From the NCBI GenBank assembly GCA_003141675.1, contig PLND01000019.1:1-42344 (forward strand): 42,344 nt of DNA. Direction: 5' to 3'. Shown one piece after another: positions 1-10,157 of the stretch. The position numbers and the translations under genes are program-made. How positions within the stretch are numbered: the first letter of the stretch is position 1; every line of letters starts with the position of its first letter. The notes beneath the pieces were generated by a model. It had not been told where the DNA came from, ran no database searches, and saw only the letters and a program-made list of their open reading frames with translations. The DNA is from Anaerolineae bacterium (GTDB lineage Bacteria; Chloroflexota; Anaerolineae; Anaerolineales; RBG-16-64-43).

Positions 1-115
1 TATTGAAACATCCGAAGAACTTCAGGTAAATTATTCCAAGCGATTTTCCAAAGGAAGTCCGCGACTCCTCGCCCCTTTCAGGGGCTCGGAGTGACACTGT
101 CATCGCGCATAAAAA

Positions 116-1612
116 TTAGTGTTCATCCCGGGTCGGCTGGTAGTTCGGCGCTTCCTTGGTGATCATCACATCGTGCGGGTGGCTCTCGATCAGCCCGGCA
201 TTGGAAATCTGCACCAGGCGGGTTTTCTCCTGCAGGTCGGCGATCGATGCGGCGCCGGCGTAACCCATTCCCGAGCGCAGCCCGCCGACCAGCTGGTACA
301 CGTAATCCGAGAGTTGCCCCTTATAGGCGACGATGCCCTCGATCCCCTCAGGCACCAGTTTGCCGCTGCCGGTCCCCTGCGCGGTGGCGTACCGGTCGCG
401 CCCGTAACCCTGCATGGCGCCCAGGGATCCCATGCCGCGATGCTCTTTGAAGCGGCGGCCTTCGTACAGGACCATCTCTCCCGGCGATTCATCCAACCCG
501 GCCAGCAATGCTCCCAGCATCACCACGCTCGCCCCGGCGGCGAGGGCTTTGACGATATCGCCGCTGTATTTGATCCCGCCGTCGGCGATGACCGGGATCC
601 CCTTCGGGCGCGCCGCCTTGGCGCAAAGATAAATGGCGGTCATTTGCGGCATGCCCGCGCCGGCGATCACGCGGGTGGTGCAAATCGATCCGGCGCCGAC
701 GCCGACCTTGACCGCGTCGGCTCCAGCGGCGATCAGCGCTTCCGTGCCTTCGGTGGTGACGACGTTGCCGGCCGCGACCGGAAGCTTCGGCCATTTCTTT
801 TTCAAACGGGCGATGGCTTGAAGCACGCCTGCGGAGTGGCCGTGCGCCGTGTCGATCGCCACCAGGTCGACCCCGGCGTCGACCAATCCTCCCACGCGGG
901 TTTCCAGATCCGCGCCCACGCCGACCGCGGCGCCGACCAGCAGCCGGCCCTGGGAATCACTCGCGGCGACGGGAAAGTCCATCTTCTTCTGGATGTCCTT
1001 GACGGTGATCAGTCCCTTCAGCCGCCCGGCCGAATCCACTAGGGGAAGTTTCTCGATCCGGTTCTTTTGAAGGATGCTTTTCGCCTGCTCGAGTGTGGTC
1101 CCGACCTTGGCGGTGACCAGCTTGTCCTTGGTCATGAACTCGCTCACCGGTTTGTTGAAATCGCCGGGTTCGAGAAAGCGGATATCCCGGTTGGTAAGGA
1201 TCCCGACCAGTTTGCCGCCGGTGCCGGGTTCGGTGATGGGGATGCCGCTGATGTGGAATTTACCCATCAGGTCTTCCGCTTCGCGAAGCGTGGCCGTGGG
1301 GCCAAGCGTTACCGGATCCGTGATCATCCCGGATTCGGAACGCTTCACTTGTTCAACAAAAACCGCCTGCGCCTCCGGCGAAAGGTTGCGGTGGACGATG
1401 CCTATGCCGCCTTCGCGGGCCAGGGCGATGGCCATGCGCGCCTCGGTCACGGTGTCCATGGCCGCCGAGACGATCGGGATATTCAGCGTGATCCCGGGAG
1501 TCAGGCGGGCGCGGATGTCGGTCTGATCCGGCAGCACCGAGGTGTAGCCGGGGACGATCAGCAAATCGTCAAAGGTCAGCGCTTCGTGGGATTGGAAGAG
1601 TTCCTCGTTCAT
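116..1612 (-). CDS. guaB: IMP dehydrogenase with CBS domains
   Basis: Translation from [26 protein letters not shown] with IMPDH core ([39 protein letters not shown]) and CBS repeats. ATG at 1612 is preceded by GGAGGCAC. The ORF-track extension to 2200 overlaps purH and is not coding. Confidence 0.96.
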   Translation of the reverse strand: MNEELFQSHEALTFDDLLIVPGYTSVLPDQTDIRARLTPGITLNIPIVSAAMDTVTEARMAIALAREGGIGIVHRNLSPEAQAVFVEQVKRSESGMITDPVTLGPTATLREAEDLMGKFHISGIPITEPGTGGKLVGILTNRDIRFLEPGDFNKPVSEFMTKDKLVTAKVGTTLEQAKSILQKNRIEKLPLVDSAGRLKGLITVKDIQKKMDFPVAASDSQGRLLVGAAVGVGADLETRVGGLVDAGVDLVAIDTAHGHSAGVLQAIARLKKKWPKLPVAAGNVVTTEGTEALIAAGADAVKVGVGAGSICTTRVIAGAGMPQMTAIYLCAKAARPKGIPVIADGGIKYSGDIVKALAAGASVVMLGALLAGLDESPGEMVLYEGRRFKEHRGMGSLGAMQGYGRDRYATAQGTGSGKLVPEGIEGIVAYKGQLSDYVYQLVGGLRSGMGYAGAASIADLQEKTRLVQISNAGLIESHPHDVMITKEAPNYQPTRDEH

Positions 1613-1641
1613 GTGCCTCCTGAAGGTATATCTGCCCGGGC

Positions 1642-3147
1642 TTAATGCCGGAAGTGCCGTACGCCGGTGATCACCATGGCCATGCCCGCCGCGTCGGCGG
1701 CGGCGATGCTTTCGGAATCGCGCACCGACCCGCCGGGATGCACCGTGGCGGTGATCCCCGCTTCCGCGGCCACCTGGACTGAATCCGGGAACGGGAAGAA
1801 AGCGTCGGAAGCCATCACCGCGCCCTGGGATTTTTCGCCGGCGCGCTGGGCCGCGATGCGGACGCAATCCACGCGGTTCGGCTGCCCGCCGCCGATCCCG
1901 ACGGTGGCTTCGCCTTGCGCGAACACGATCGCGTTGGAATGGACGAACTGGCAGGCCTTCCAGGCGAACCGCAAGTCGGTCCATTCCTCGGGAGTGGGCG
2001 CGCGCTTGGATACCACTTTCCATTCCGGAGTTCCGGGCGGATCGCCGAAGTCGGATTCCTCCATCAACACTCCGCGGGTCACCGAGCGGAATTCGAATTT
2101 CGGTTCGATGGCGGCGGAGGGCATCTCCAGCAGGCGGCAGTTCTTGCGTTTGGCGAGAAGTTCGCGCGCCCCGGGGGTGAATCCCGGCGCCACGATGCAT
2201 TCGATGAACAGATCCCCCGTGGCTTTGACCATCGCTTCATCCACGACGCGGTTGGCTGCAACCACTCCGCCATAGGCGGATACCGGATCGGAGGCGAGCG
2301 CGCCCTGGAACGCTTCGGAGAGCGCGTCGGCGCTGGCGATCCCGCACGGGGAAACGTGTTTGACGATCACCACGCTGGGGCGCTGGAAACTTACCGCGGC
2401 CCGCCAGGCGGCATCAAGATCCATGAGGTTGGTGTAGGAAAGTTCCTTGCCCTGCAGCACCTTTCCGCCGAGCGGCCCGTCGCCGGGCTTGTAGGCGTAG
2501 AGCGTCGCGGTTTGATGCGGATTTTCCCCGTAGCGCAATTTCTGCTGCGGGTAAGCGACGACCCGGAAAGGCGCATCCGCGCCGCTGAGATAAGCTTGGA
2601 TGGCGGCGTCATAAGCGGCGGTGGATGCGAATCCCTTGACCGCCAGCCGTTTGCGGGTCGCCTCGCCCACCCCTCCGGCGCGCAGCTCCGCCAGCACGGC
2701 CGGATAGTCGGTCGGATCGCAGCATAGCGTCACCCGCTGGTGATTCTTGGCCGCCGCGCGGATCAGGGTCACGCCGCCGATGTCGATGTTTTCGATCGCT
2801 TCCTCGAGCGTGACGCCCGGCTTGGCAACCGTTTGCTCGAACGGATACAAATTCACCGCCACCAGATCGATGTAATCCCAGCCGAGCTTTTTCAGTTCGG
2901 CCAGGTCGGCTGCAGTGGAGCGCGCCAGGAGCCCGCCGTGCACCGCCGGGTGCAGCGTCTTCACCCTTCCGCCGAGGATTTCCGGGGAGCCGGTGTAGTC
3001 GGCCACTTCGGTAACGGCGATCTTGTTTTCGCGCAGGAGTTTGGCGGTCCCGCCGGAGGCGATCAGCGTCCAGCCGAGGGATTGCAATCCGCGCGCAAAT
3101 TCGAGCAACCCGGTTTTATCATGAACGGAGAGAATGGCTTTTGGCAT
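1642..3147 (-). CDS. purH: bifunctional IMP cyclohydrolase / AICAR formyltransferase
   Basis: 501 aa; MGS-like N-terminus ([32 protein letters not shown]) and AICARFT domain ([55 protein letters not shown]). Confidence 0.97.
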   Translation of the reverse strand: MPKAILSVHDKTGLLEFARGLQSLGWTLIASGGTAKLLRENKIAVTEVADYTGSPEILGGRVKTLHPAVHGGLLARSTAADLAELKKLGWDYIDLVAVNLYPFEQTVAKPGVTLEEAIENIDIGGVTLIRAAAKNHQRVTLCCDPTDYPAVLAELRAGGVGEATRKRLAVKGFASTAAYDAAIQAYLSGADAPFRVVAYPQQKLRYGENPHQTATLYAYKPGDGPLGGKVLQGKELSYTNLMDLDAAWRAAVSFQRPSVVIVKHVSPCGIASADALSEAFQGALASDPVSAYGGVVAANRVVDEAMVKATGDLFIECIVAPGFTPGARELLAKRKNCRLLEMPSAAIEPKFEFRSVTRGVLMEESDFGDPPGTPEWKVVSKRAPTPEEWTDLRFAWKACQFVHSNAIVFAQGEATVGIGGGQPNRVDCVRIAAQRAGEKSQGAVMASDAFFPFPDSVQVAAEAGITATVHPGGSVRDSESIAAADAAGMAMVITGVRHFRH

Positions 3148-3203
3148 GCAGATCCTTCCTTCGCAGTGTTGTAAAAATTTTTCCGGCAGGATGCTTCCCG
3201 CGG

Positions 3204-3797
3204 TCAGCCGCCGGTAATCGCCTTTCGAATCGCGTCCACCAGCAAGCGGTGTTCGACGCTGTGGACTCTCATTTCCAAAGTTTCCAGCGTGTCGTCGCGG
3301 TTGATCGGCACTTCCTCTTGCGCCAACACCGGGCCGGAATCGACCCCTTCATCCGGAACCAGGTGCACCATCACGCCCGTTACGAGGATTTCGCCGCGCC
3401 CGAACGCCTCGAAGGCGCGTTCGATCGCGTGCGTGCCGGGAAACGTCCCCGGAAGTGCGGGATGGAGGTTGATCACCCGGTTCGGAAAGCGGTTGAGAAA
3501 ATTGGAAGAGAGCACGCGCATCCAGCCCGCCAGGATCACCCAATCCGCCTTATAGTATGCGGCCACGTCCGCCAGAAGCGAATCGTACTCCCGGCGGTCC
3601 TGCTCTTTGGCTTTGGGCTGCACGACGGCCGGCAAGCCGGCGCGCCGGGCCCGCTCGAGTCCGAAGACGTCGCTCTTATTGGAGATCACCGCCGTGACGC
3701 GCGCCGGGAGGGCCTCCGATGCGCAGGCGTCGAGAATTGCCTGCAGGTTGGTTCCGTTTCCGGAAATCAGAACAACCAGATTTGATTTCTCCGCCAT
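3204..3797 (-). CDS. purN: phosphoribosylglycinamide formyltransferase (copy 1, in the purine cluster)
   Basis: MAEKSNLVVLISGNGTNLQAILDAC...VINLHPALPGTFPGTHAIERAF...VTGVMVHLVPDEGVDSGPVLAQ. The internal ATG at 3797 is preferred over the longer ORF. Confidence 0.92.
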   Translation of the reverse strand: MAEKSNLVVLISGNGTNLQAILDACASEALPARVTAVISNKSDVFGLERARRAGLPAVVQPKAKEQDRREYDSLLADVAAYYKADWVILAGWMRVLSSNFLNRFPNRVINLHPALPGTFPGTHAIERAFEAFGRGEILVTGVMVHLVPDEGVDSGPVLAQEEVPINRDDTLETLEMRVHSVEHRLLVDAIRKAITGG

Positions 3798-3859
3798 AGA
3801 ATTCCTTGGGCCGATGTTAATCGCTTCGCCCCGGAATGCCGGGTCATCGGCGAGACAAC

Positions 3860-5032
3860 CTAATGGTGGAACAAACGAATTCCCGAGAAGACCATCAGCA
3901 TGCCATATTCGTCGCAGGCCTGGATGACGGTGTCGTCCCGGTTGGAGCCGCCGGGCTGCAGGACGTACTGCACGCCGCTTTGGGATGCGCGGTCGATGGA
4001 ATCGCGGAAGGGGAAGAACGCGTCCGAACCGAGCACGACGGCTTTCATGCCGTTGAGCCAGGAGCGCTTCTCTTCCGGAGGAATAGGACGCGGCATCTCG
4101 GCGAAAATCGCATCCCATCCGGCCCGTTCGCTCGGTGTGACGTCGTCGCGCAGGAATTGGTCGATGGCGTTATCGCGGTCCGCGCGGCCGATCCCCTGGC
4201 GGAATTTCAACCCGAGCACGGCGGGGTGCTGTCGCAGCCGCCATAGATCCGCTTTGACGCCCGCCAACCGCGTGCAGTGAATGCGCGATTGCTGGCCGGC
4301 GCCGACGCCGATCACCTGCCCGTCCACCGCGAAGCAAACGGAGTTGGACTGCGTGTATTTGAGCGCGATCCAGGCGATCATCATATCCCGGACGGCCGTC
4401 TCCGGCAGGTCCTTTTTCTTGGTGACGATGTTTTCAAAATCCGCGCGGCTGACGGGACGGTCGTTGCGGTGCTGCTCGAGGGTGATGCCGAACACCTCGC
4501 GGCTCTCCATCGGCTCAGGCTGATAGCCGGGGTCGATCTGCACCACGACATACTTCCCTTTTTTCTTAGTCTTTAGAATTTCGAGCGCCGCGGGTTCGTA
4601 GGCGGGGGCAATGATCCCGTCGGAAACCTCGCGGTGGATCAGCTTTGCCGTGGAAACGTCGACCGGATCGGAGAGGGCGATCCAATCCCCGAAGGAGGAC
4701 ATGCGGTCGACGCCGCGGGCGCGGGCATACGCGGCGGCCAGCGGCGAGAGCTCGAGATCATCCACGAAATACGCCTTGCGGAGCGCGTCCGGAAGAGGGA
4801 TGCCGACCGCGGCACCCGACGGGCTGACGTGCTTGAACGACGCCGCCGCGGGCAAACCGGATGCTTGTTTTAGTTCACGGACCAGCTGCCAGGAATTGAG
4901 CGCGTCCAGCAGGTTGATATAGCCGGGCGCGCTGTTGATCACCTGGAGCGGAAGATCGCCGTTTTTCATATGCGCCCGCGCCGGAGTCTGGTTTGGATTG
5001 GCGCCGTAGCGTAAGGCAATTTCTTTCGTCAT
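3860..5032 (-). CDS. standalone AICAR formyltransferase (PurH-like, no MGS/IMP cyclohydrolase domain)
   Basis: 390 aa beginning MTKEIALRYGANPNQTPARAHM; FKHVSPSGAAVG and GSDAFFPFRDSIDRASQSGVQYVLQPGGSNRDD match AICARFT motifs; no MGS-like N-terminus. Confidence 0.9.
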   Translation of the reverse strand: MTKEIALRYGANPNQTPARAHMKNGDLPLQVINSAPGYINLLDALNSWQLVRELKQASGLPAAASFKHVSPSGAAVGIPLPDALRKAYFVDDLELSPLAAAYARARGVDRMSSFGDWIALSDPVDVSTAKLIHREVSDGIIAPAYEPAALEILKTKKKGKYVVVQIDPGYQPEPMESREVFGITLEQHRNDRPVSRADFENIVTKKKDLPETAVRDMMIAWIALKYTQSNSVCFAVDGQVIGVGAGQQSRIHCTRLAGVKADLWRLRQHPAVLGLKFRQGIGRADRDNAIDQFLRDDVTPSERAGWDAIFAEMPRPIPPEEKRSWLNGMKAVVLGSDAFFPFRDSIDRASQSGVQYVLQPGGSNRDDTVIQACDEYGMLMVFSGIRLFHH

Positions 5033-5044
5033 CTTTTCTCCTCG

Positions 5045-6130
5045 TTAGTCCACAATAACTTTATGCCCGCCGGCAGTCAGTTCGCCGACCACCCAGGTTT
5101 CTTCCGGAATCGACCGCCGGACTTCGTCCGCATTTTCCCTGGCCACTACCGCCAGCATGCCGATGCCCATGTTGAACACCCGGTACATCTCCTTGAGATT
5201 CACTTCCCCCAGGCGCTGGATGAGCGTGAAGAGCGGGGGGATGGGCCAGGATCCGATGTGAACCTCGGCGCCGATCCCTTCCGGGAAAACCCTCGGGGGA
5301 TTTTCGATCCACCCGCCGCCGGTGAGGTGGGCCAGCGCTTTGACGGGCGAATTTTCACGCGCCAGCAGCGGACCGAATATGGGCAAGTAGGACCGGTGCG
5401 GGGCGAGCAATGCCTCTCCGAGCGGAATGCCAAGCTCGGGGAACACCGTCTCGAGCGGCGTGTTGCCGAATATTTTGCGGATGAGCGAATAGCCGTTGGT
5501 GTGCGGGCCCGTGGAGCGGATGCCGATGAGCACGTCGCCGGGGCGCAGATCGGCGCGGGGCAGGATGCGTTCGCGGTCGACCGCGCCGACGATCGTTCCG
5601 GCCACGTCGAACTGTCCGGGCAGGTAGACTCCCGGCATCTCGGCCGTCTCGCCGCCGATCAGGGCGCAACCCGCTTCACGGCACGCTTTGGCCGCGCCGG
5701 TGACGACCGCGGCGGTGATCTCCGGGCGCATCACGGAGGTGGCGAAGTAATCCAGGAAGAAAAGCGGCCGCGCTCCCTGCACCAGGATGTCGTTGACGCA
5801 GTGGTTGACAATATCTTCGCCGAGAGATTCAAACCGTCCGGCCCGGGCGGCGAGCTCGACCTTGGTGCCCACCCCGTCGGTGGAGCCCACCAGCACCGGA
5901 GCGCGCATCGAGCGCAGAATCCCGCCCGCGTCGTACAACCCGCCGAAGGCGCCGATGCCGGCCAAAACCTCCGGCCCGTAAGTGGATTTCACCGCGGCGG
6001 TCATCATCTCCACCGCGCGGTACTTGGCGTCCATATCCACGCCGGCGGCGGCGTAGTCTCCAACCTTGCCGCCCTCGGTGGCATGGTTGGAGAGTTTAGG
6101 ATCGGAGGTTGGAAGTGTCGGTTTAGGCAT
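5045..6130 (-). CDS. purM: phosphoribosylformylglycinamidine cyclo-ligase (AIR synthetase)
   Basis: YAAAGVDMDAKYRAVEMM, VGSTDGVGTKVELAA, ALIGGETAEMPGVY, AHLTGGGWIENPPRV, FNMGIGM. Confidence 0.97.
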   Translation of the reverse strand: MPKPTLPTSDPKLSNHATEGGKVGDYAAAGVDMDAKYRAVEMMTAAVKSTYGPEVLAGIGAFGGLYDAGGILRSMRAPVLVGSTDGVGTKVELAARAGRFESLGEDIVNHCVNDILVQGARPLFFLDYFATSVMRPEITAAVVTGAAKACREAGCALIGGETAEMPGVYLPGQFDVAGTIVGAVDRERILPRADLRPGDVLIGIRSTGPHTNGYSLIRKIFGNTPLETVFPELGIPLGEALLAPHRSYLPIFGPLLARENSPVKALAHLTGGGWIENPPRVFPEGIGAEVHIGSWPIPPLFTLIQRLGEVNLKEMYRVFNMGIGMLAVVARENADEVRRSIPEETWVVGELTAGGHKVIVD

Positions 6131-7418
6131 GGAGAGTGCTCGTGACCGCCAAGCGGCCGATGTCCTTGCGGTATTGCATTCCCTCGAATCGGATTGGGCC
6201 GATGGCGGTATACGCGGATTTTAATGCCAGGGGGATACTCTCTCCCCAACCGGTTACGCAAAGCACACGGCCGCCGGATGTGACGATCCGTCCATCCTGT
6301 TCCCGGGTGCCAGCGTGAAATACGAAGGAGTCCGGTCTCGCTGCGTCCAGGCCGGAGATCGGCCGCCCGCTGGGATATTTTCCGGGGTAACCTTCCGAAG
6401 CCAGGACAACACAGGCCGCCGCGCCTTTGCTCCAGTGGATCTGGACTTCGGACAGGTGGCCGGTGGCGCAGGCCATTAATATTTCCAACAGGTCGCTTTC
6501 CAGGAGCGGCAGGATCACTTGCACTTCCGGATCCCCGAAGCGACAATTGAATTCGATCACTTTGGGACCTTGGGCCGTTAGCATCAATCCCGCGAATAGC
6601 ACGCCGACGAAGGGACGGCCCTCCTCGCGGAGGCCGTCGATCGCCGGCTGCAGAATGCTACGTTGAATTTTTTCCGCCATCGCCGGGGCAAAGACGGGGA
6701 CCGGCGCATACGCGCCCATCCCGCCGGTATTCGGGCCGCGGTCATTGTCGAAAATCCGTTTGTGATCCTGCGCGGGAACAGTGACTTGGACGGAGTTGCC
6801 GTCGGTAAACCCGAAAAGCGAAACTTCCGGGCCGCTCATGCGTTCTTCCAACACCACATCGTCGCCGGACGGCCCGAATACTTTTTCCACCATGATTTGC
6901 CGGAGGGCGGTTTCGGCCTGAGAGGGATTCTCCGGAATGATCACCCCTTTCCCGGCGGCCAGGCCGGAGGCTTTGATCACGATCGGATGTTCGAGCTCAT
7001 GGATGTAGGCGAGGGCCCGGTCGTAATCGCGGAAGACGGAAAACTTGGCGGTGGGAATCCCCCGCCGCTGCATGAATTCCTTGGAAAAAACCTTCGAGCT
7101 TTCGATCTCCGCGGCGGCCTGCGACGGCCCGAACACGGCCAAACCCTTGGCGCGCAGATCGTCGGCCAACCCGGCGGCCAGCGGCCCTTCCGGCCCGATG
7201 ACCACCAGATCGATTTTCCGCTCGAGCGCGGTTTGCACCAGGGCGTTTTTGTCGTCCGCTTTCACCGGCAGATTGGCAATCTCGGCGCCATCCGCACGCA
7301 GCCGGGCGGTGCCGGCGTTCCCGGGCGCGATATACAACGCCTTGAGCCGGGGCGACTGGGCCATTTTCCATCCCAACGCGTGTTCCCTTCCCCCCGATCC
7401 GACAAGCAGCACTCTCAT
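6123..7418 (-). CDS. purD: phosphoribosylamine-glycine ligase
   Basis: MRVLLVGSGGREHALGWKMAQSPRLKALYIAPGNAGTA..., ATP-grasp core, GPNTGGMGAYAPVPVFAP, NCRFGDPEVQVILPLLESDL. ATG at 7418 with an upstream GAGGAA; the last codons overlap the purM start. Confidence 0.96.
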   Translation of the reverse strand: MRVLLVGSGGREHALGWKMAQSPRLKALYIAPGNAGTARLRADGAEIANLPVKADDKNALVQTALERKIDLVVIGPEGPLAAGLADDLRAKGLAVFGPSQAAAEIESSKVFSKEFMQRRGIPTAKFSVFRDYDRALAYIHELEHPIVIKASGLAAGKGVIIPENPSQAETALRQIMVEKVFGPSGDDVVLEERMSGPEVSLFGFTDGNSVQVTVPAQDHKRIFDNDRGPNTGGMGAYAPVPVFAPAMAEKIQRSILQPAIDGLREEGRPFVGVLFAGLMLTAQGPKVIEFNCRFGDPEVQVILPLLESDLLEILMACATGHLSEVQIHWSKGAAACVVLASEGYPGKYPSGRPISGLDAARPDSFVFHAGTREQDGRIVTSGGRVLCVTGWGESIPLALKSAYTAIGPIRFEGMQYRKDIGRLAVTSTLHA

Positions 7419-7462
7419 GGCGAGTTCCTCCGTCGGGCTTCCGCCGATGCACGGATGGATAA

Positions 7463-7494
7463 CGCATTCCTCCCGCCGGGGCGGGAGGAATGCG
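7463..7494. repeat. perfect inverted repeat upstream of purD
   Basis: CGCATTCCTCCCGCC-GG-GGCGGGAGGAATGCG, 15-bp arms. Confidence 0.9.
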
Positions 7495-7854
7495 TGTGGG
7501 CAGAGTTCAGCCGCTTCATCGGCAGCTTGGTGTTCCACGATGTGCGGGGATGAACGTTCAAAGCAGGATCCCTTCCAAAAGAAACAACCCGCCGGTCTGG
7601 GAAAGCTCGTTGAGGAGGAATAACCGCGATCGATTCGGTCATGATTCGGATCGGCGGACATGGGGGGATGGAAAAAATCTCCATCCGGCGGCGTAGCCGC
7701 TTTTTAGAATTGTACCATAAGGAGCGGGCGCCGGGCCTGAGGCGAACCGGGTGGGGGATAGGGGTTGCGCCGGGGAATCGTCGCGCCGGGATTGATCCCT
7801 CGCTCCGCTCGGGACAGGTCCCGGCGCCAATATACAAAGCCCGCCTATGGCGGG

Positions 7855-8034
7855 CTAAAAAATTATCTGCAATTTGGCGTGTCTCTGATCGGAGCTGATA
7901 TATTCGGCCAGGGTTTCGATTCCCAGATCGGCCTGCGTAAACTCCCCCCACCTTTCGCGTTCTGGATCTGCGTGCGGATCGGCCCCTCCAAGCCACAATA
8001 GGCTGAGTTGTTCCATTGGATGGACAGCGTTCAT
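7855..8034 (-). CDS. 59-aa hypothetical or truncated ORF immediately downstream of purF
   Basis: Reads MNAVHPMEQLSLLWLGGADPHADPERERWGEFTQADLGIETLAEYISSDQRHAKLQIIF*. ATG at 8034 has GGAG 9 nt upstream. The stop lies inside a hairpin. It is absent from the supplied ORF list, whose shortest entries are 60 aa. Confidence 0.45.
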   Translation of the reverse strand: MNAVHPMEQLSLLWLGGADPHADPERERWGEFTQADLGIETLAEYISSDQRHAKLQIIF

Positions 8035-8118
8035 GCGGATTGCTCCAGAAGGATTGGGATAACGCCCGGAGAGCCGGCCTTTGTTGTCCGATCGGGACGA
8101 ATCCCTGGCTGCAGAAGG

Positions 8119-9543
8119 TCAGGCGATCGCCGTTTCGAATCCGGTTTTGGCTTGTTCCGGTTCCACTTCCAGGGGGTAGACGCCGGTATAGCAGGCATTG
8201 CAATATCCGCCGCTCCGGCCAATGGCGCGCATCATGCTTTGCAGAGAAAGAAAATGCAGTGAATCCGCGCCCACATGGCAGCGGATCTCCTCCACCGTCA
8301 TGCGGTAGGCGATCAATTCATCGAAGGTTCCGAAATCCACACCCATGAAGCACGGATGAGTGATCGGCGGGCAGGTGATGCGCATGTGCACCTCGCGCGC
8401 GCCAGCCTCGCGCAGGAGTTTCACGAGCGGTCCGGCGGTGTTGCCGCGCACGATGCTGTCGTCGATCATCACCACGCGCTTATCGCGCAGGTTTTCGTCG
8501 AGCGCGTTGAACTTGAGCGCCACGCCCTGCTTGCGCAGGCTGTCGGTGGGCTCGATGAAGGTCCGGCCGATGTATCGGTTCTTGATGAAGCCGTCGTTGA
8601 AGGGGATACCGCTCTCGCGGGAATAGCCGATCGCCGCCGGGATCGAGGAATCCGGGACCGGGATGACCACGTCGGCCTTCGCCGGAGCCTCGCGCGCGAG
8701 TTCCTCCCCCAACCGCTGGCGGACGTGGTGGACGCTGCGCCCATCCCAGATCGAATCCGGGCGGGAAAAATAAATGTGCTCGAAGGTGCACAGCGCCAGC
8801 GGGTTGGCCGGCGGCATCGCCTGCAATACGGAAAGGGCGGTGTTGCTCAGGCGGATCACTTCGCCCGGCTTCACCTCGCGGATCGCCTCGCAGCCGATCG
8901 TGCGCAGCGCGCAGGATTCCGATGCGGCCGCATGCCCGCCGCTGGGCAGCCTTCCGATCGAAAGCGGCCGGAAACCCCACGGATCGCGCACAGCGAACAC
9001 ACCCTCGCGGGTGAGGATGACCAGCGAGTATGCGCCGCGCCAGTTCGGCATGGTTTTCCGGATCCGTTCTTCCCAGGTGGCGCCTTCAGCTCCGGCCAGC
9101 ATCATCGTGATCACCTCGCTGTCGGACGAGGACGAGAGGCCCACGCCGCGCTGCAGAAGCTCCCGCCGCAGGGCGTAGGTGTTGATCAGGTTGCCGTTGT
9201 GGGCGATGGCCAGCGGGCCGTAGCGGGTTTCGATGAGGAACGGCTGCACGTTGCGGAGTACCGAGGAGCCGGTGGTGGAATAGCGGGTGTGCCCGATGGC
9301 GTATGAGCCGCGCAGGGAGCGGAGATTTTCCGGGGTGAACACATGCGAGATCATCCCGACGTCTTTGTGGACGCGGGCGCTCTCGCCGTCGCACACCGCG
9401 ATGCCGGCGGCTTCCTGGCCGCGGTGCTGCAGGGCGAAGAGCGCGAAGTAGGCCATGCTGGCCACGTCTTCTTTGGGGGCGAAGATCCCCACGATCCCGC
9501 ATTCTTCGCCGGGCTGATCATCTAAAAAAGTTTTTTCAGCCAT
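8119..9543 (-). CDS. purF: amidophosphoribosyltransferase
   Basis: Short propeptide then ECGIVGIFAP; FALFALQHRGQEAAGIAV, GHTRYSTTGSS, PRPP-site stretch RVVMIDDSIVRGNTAGPLVKLL, C-terminal SGGYCNACYTGVYPLEV. Confidence 0.97.
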   Translation of the reverse strand: MAEKTFLDDQPGEECGIVGIFAPKEDVASMAYFALFALQHRGQEAAGIAVCDGESARVHKDVGMISHVFTPENLRSLRGSYAIGHTRYSTTGSSVLRNVQPFLIETRYGPLAIAHNGNLINTYALRRELLQRGVGLSSSSDSEVITMMLAGAEGATWEERIRKTMPNWRGAYSLVILTREGVFAVRDPWGFRPLSIGRLPSGGHAAASESCALRTIGCEAIREVKPGEVIRLSNTALSVLQAMPPANPLALCTFEHIYFSRPDSIWDGRSVHHVRQRLGEELAREAPAKADVVIPVPDSSIPAAIGYSRESGIPFNDGFIKNRYIGRTFIEPTDSLRKQGVALKFNALDENLRDKRVVMIDDSIVRGNTAGPLVKLLREAGAREVHMRITCPPITHPCFMGVDFGTFDELIAYRMTVEEIRCHVGADSLHFLSLQSMMRAIGRSGGYCNACYTGVYPLEVEPEQAKTGFETAIA

Positions 9544-9650
9544 CGATCCGACCTTTCGAGAATAAAGGGCCGGAAATAGAAGGACACGAAGAGTTGCGCA
9601 TCATCCTTCGTGTCCCTGATTCGTCCGGACGCGGATTTCGCTGCTTCATT

Positions 9651-10142
9651 TTACACCTTTGCACTCGAGAACGATTGATCGTCGGCGGTGACCTTCCGGG
9701 CTTGAGACTTCTGGAACTCGCTCACGCGCTCGGCCAGGGCCGGATCGGCGATGCCGAGGATCTTGGCCGCCAGCAGCGCCGCGTTGGCTGGGTCCAGCAC
9801 CACCGCCGGCGCGATGCCGGAAGGCATGCGCAGTGAAGAGAAAATATCGGCGCCGCCGAAAGCCTCGGAAGGAGGCGGGCAGGCGATCACCGGCGCGCGG
9901 ACTTGGCCGTCGACGAAGGCCGAAAGCGCATTGCTCCGGCCCGCGACGGTGATGTATACCTTCGGCCGCGGATCGGATTCGAACTCGCGCAACATGTCGA
10001 TCACATGTTGGGGGGTTTTGTGCGCCGACCCGATGCGCAGCGCCGTTTGCATTCCGAGCGCGCGCACAACGTCGAGGATCTTGCGGCAGTGCTCCTCGTC
10101 GACCTTCGAGCCCATGAGAATGACGACCAATGCGTTGGACAT
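9651..10142 (-). CDS. purE: AIR carboxylase, class II-type PurE
   Basis: MSNALVVILMGSKVDEEHCRKILDVVRALGMQTALRIGSAHKTPQHVIDML...VAGRSNALSAFVDGQVRAPVIACPPPSEAFGGADIFSSLRMPSGIAPAVVLDPANAALLAAKILG. It lacks the class I AAHLPGM motif. Confidence 0.93.
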   Translation of the reverse strand: MSNALVVILMGSKVDEEHCRKILDVVRALGMQTALRIGSAHKTPQHVIDMLREFESDPRPKVYITVAGRSNALSAFVDGQVRAPVIACPPPSEAFGGADIFSSLRMPSGIAPAVVLDPANAALLAAKILGIADPALAERVSEFQKSQARKVTADDQSFSSAKV

Positions 10143-10157
10143 TCCGATTCCTTTTCT

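Noticed and set aside
61-97. Intrinsic terminator after guaB
   Set aside because: The hairpin-like sequence belongs to the palindromic repeat family and lacks a convincing U-tract.
119-1042. 307-aa plus-strand ORF
   Set aside because: Antisense to guaB with no conserved motifs.
1613-2200. N-terminal extension of the guaB ORF to 694 aa
   Set aside because: It overlaps the well-supported purH frame; the guaB ATG at 1612 has a strong Shine-Dalgarno and gives the standard IMPDH length.
5063-6145. 360-aa plus-strand ORF
   Set aside because: Antisense to purM; low-complexity Arg/Gly/His-rich translation typical of a shadow frame.
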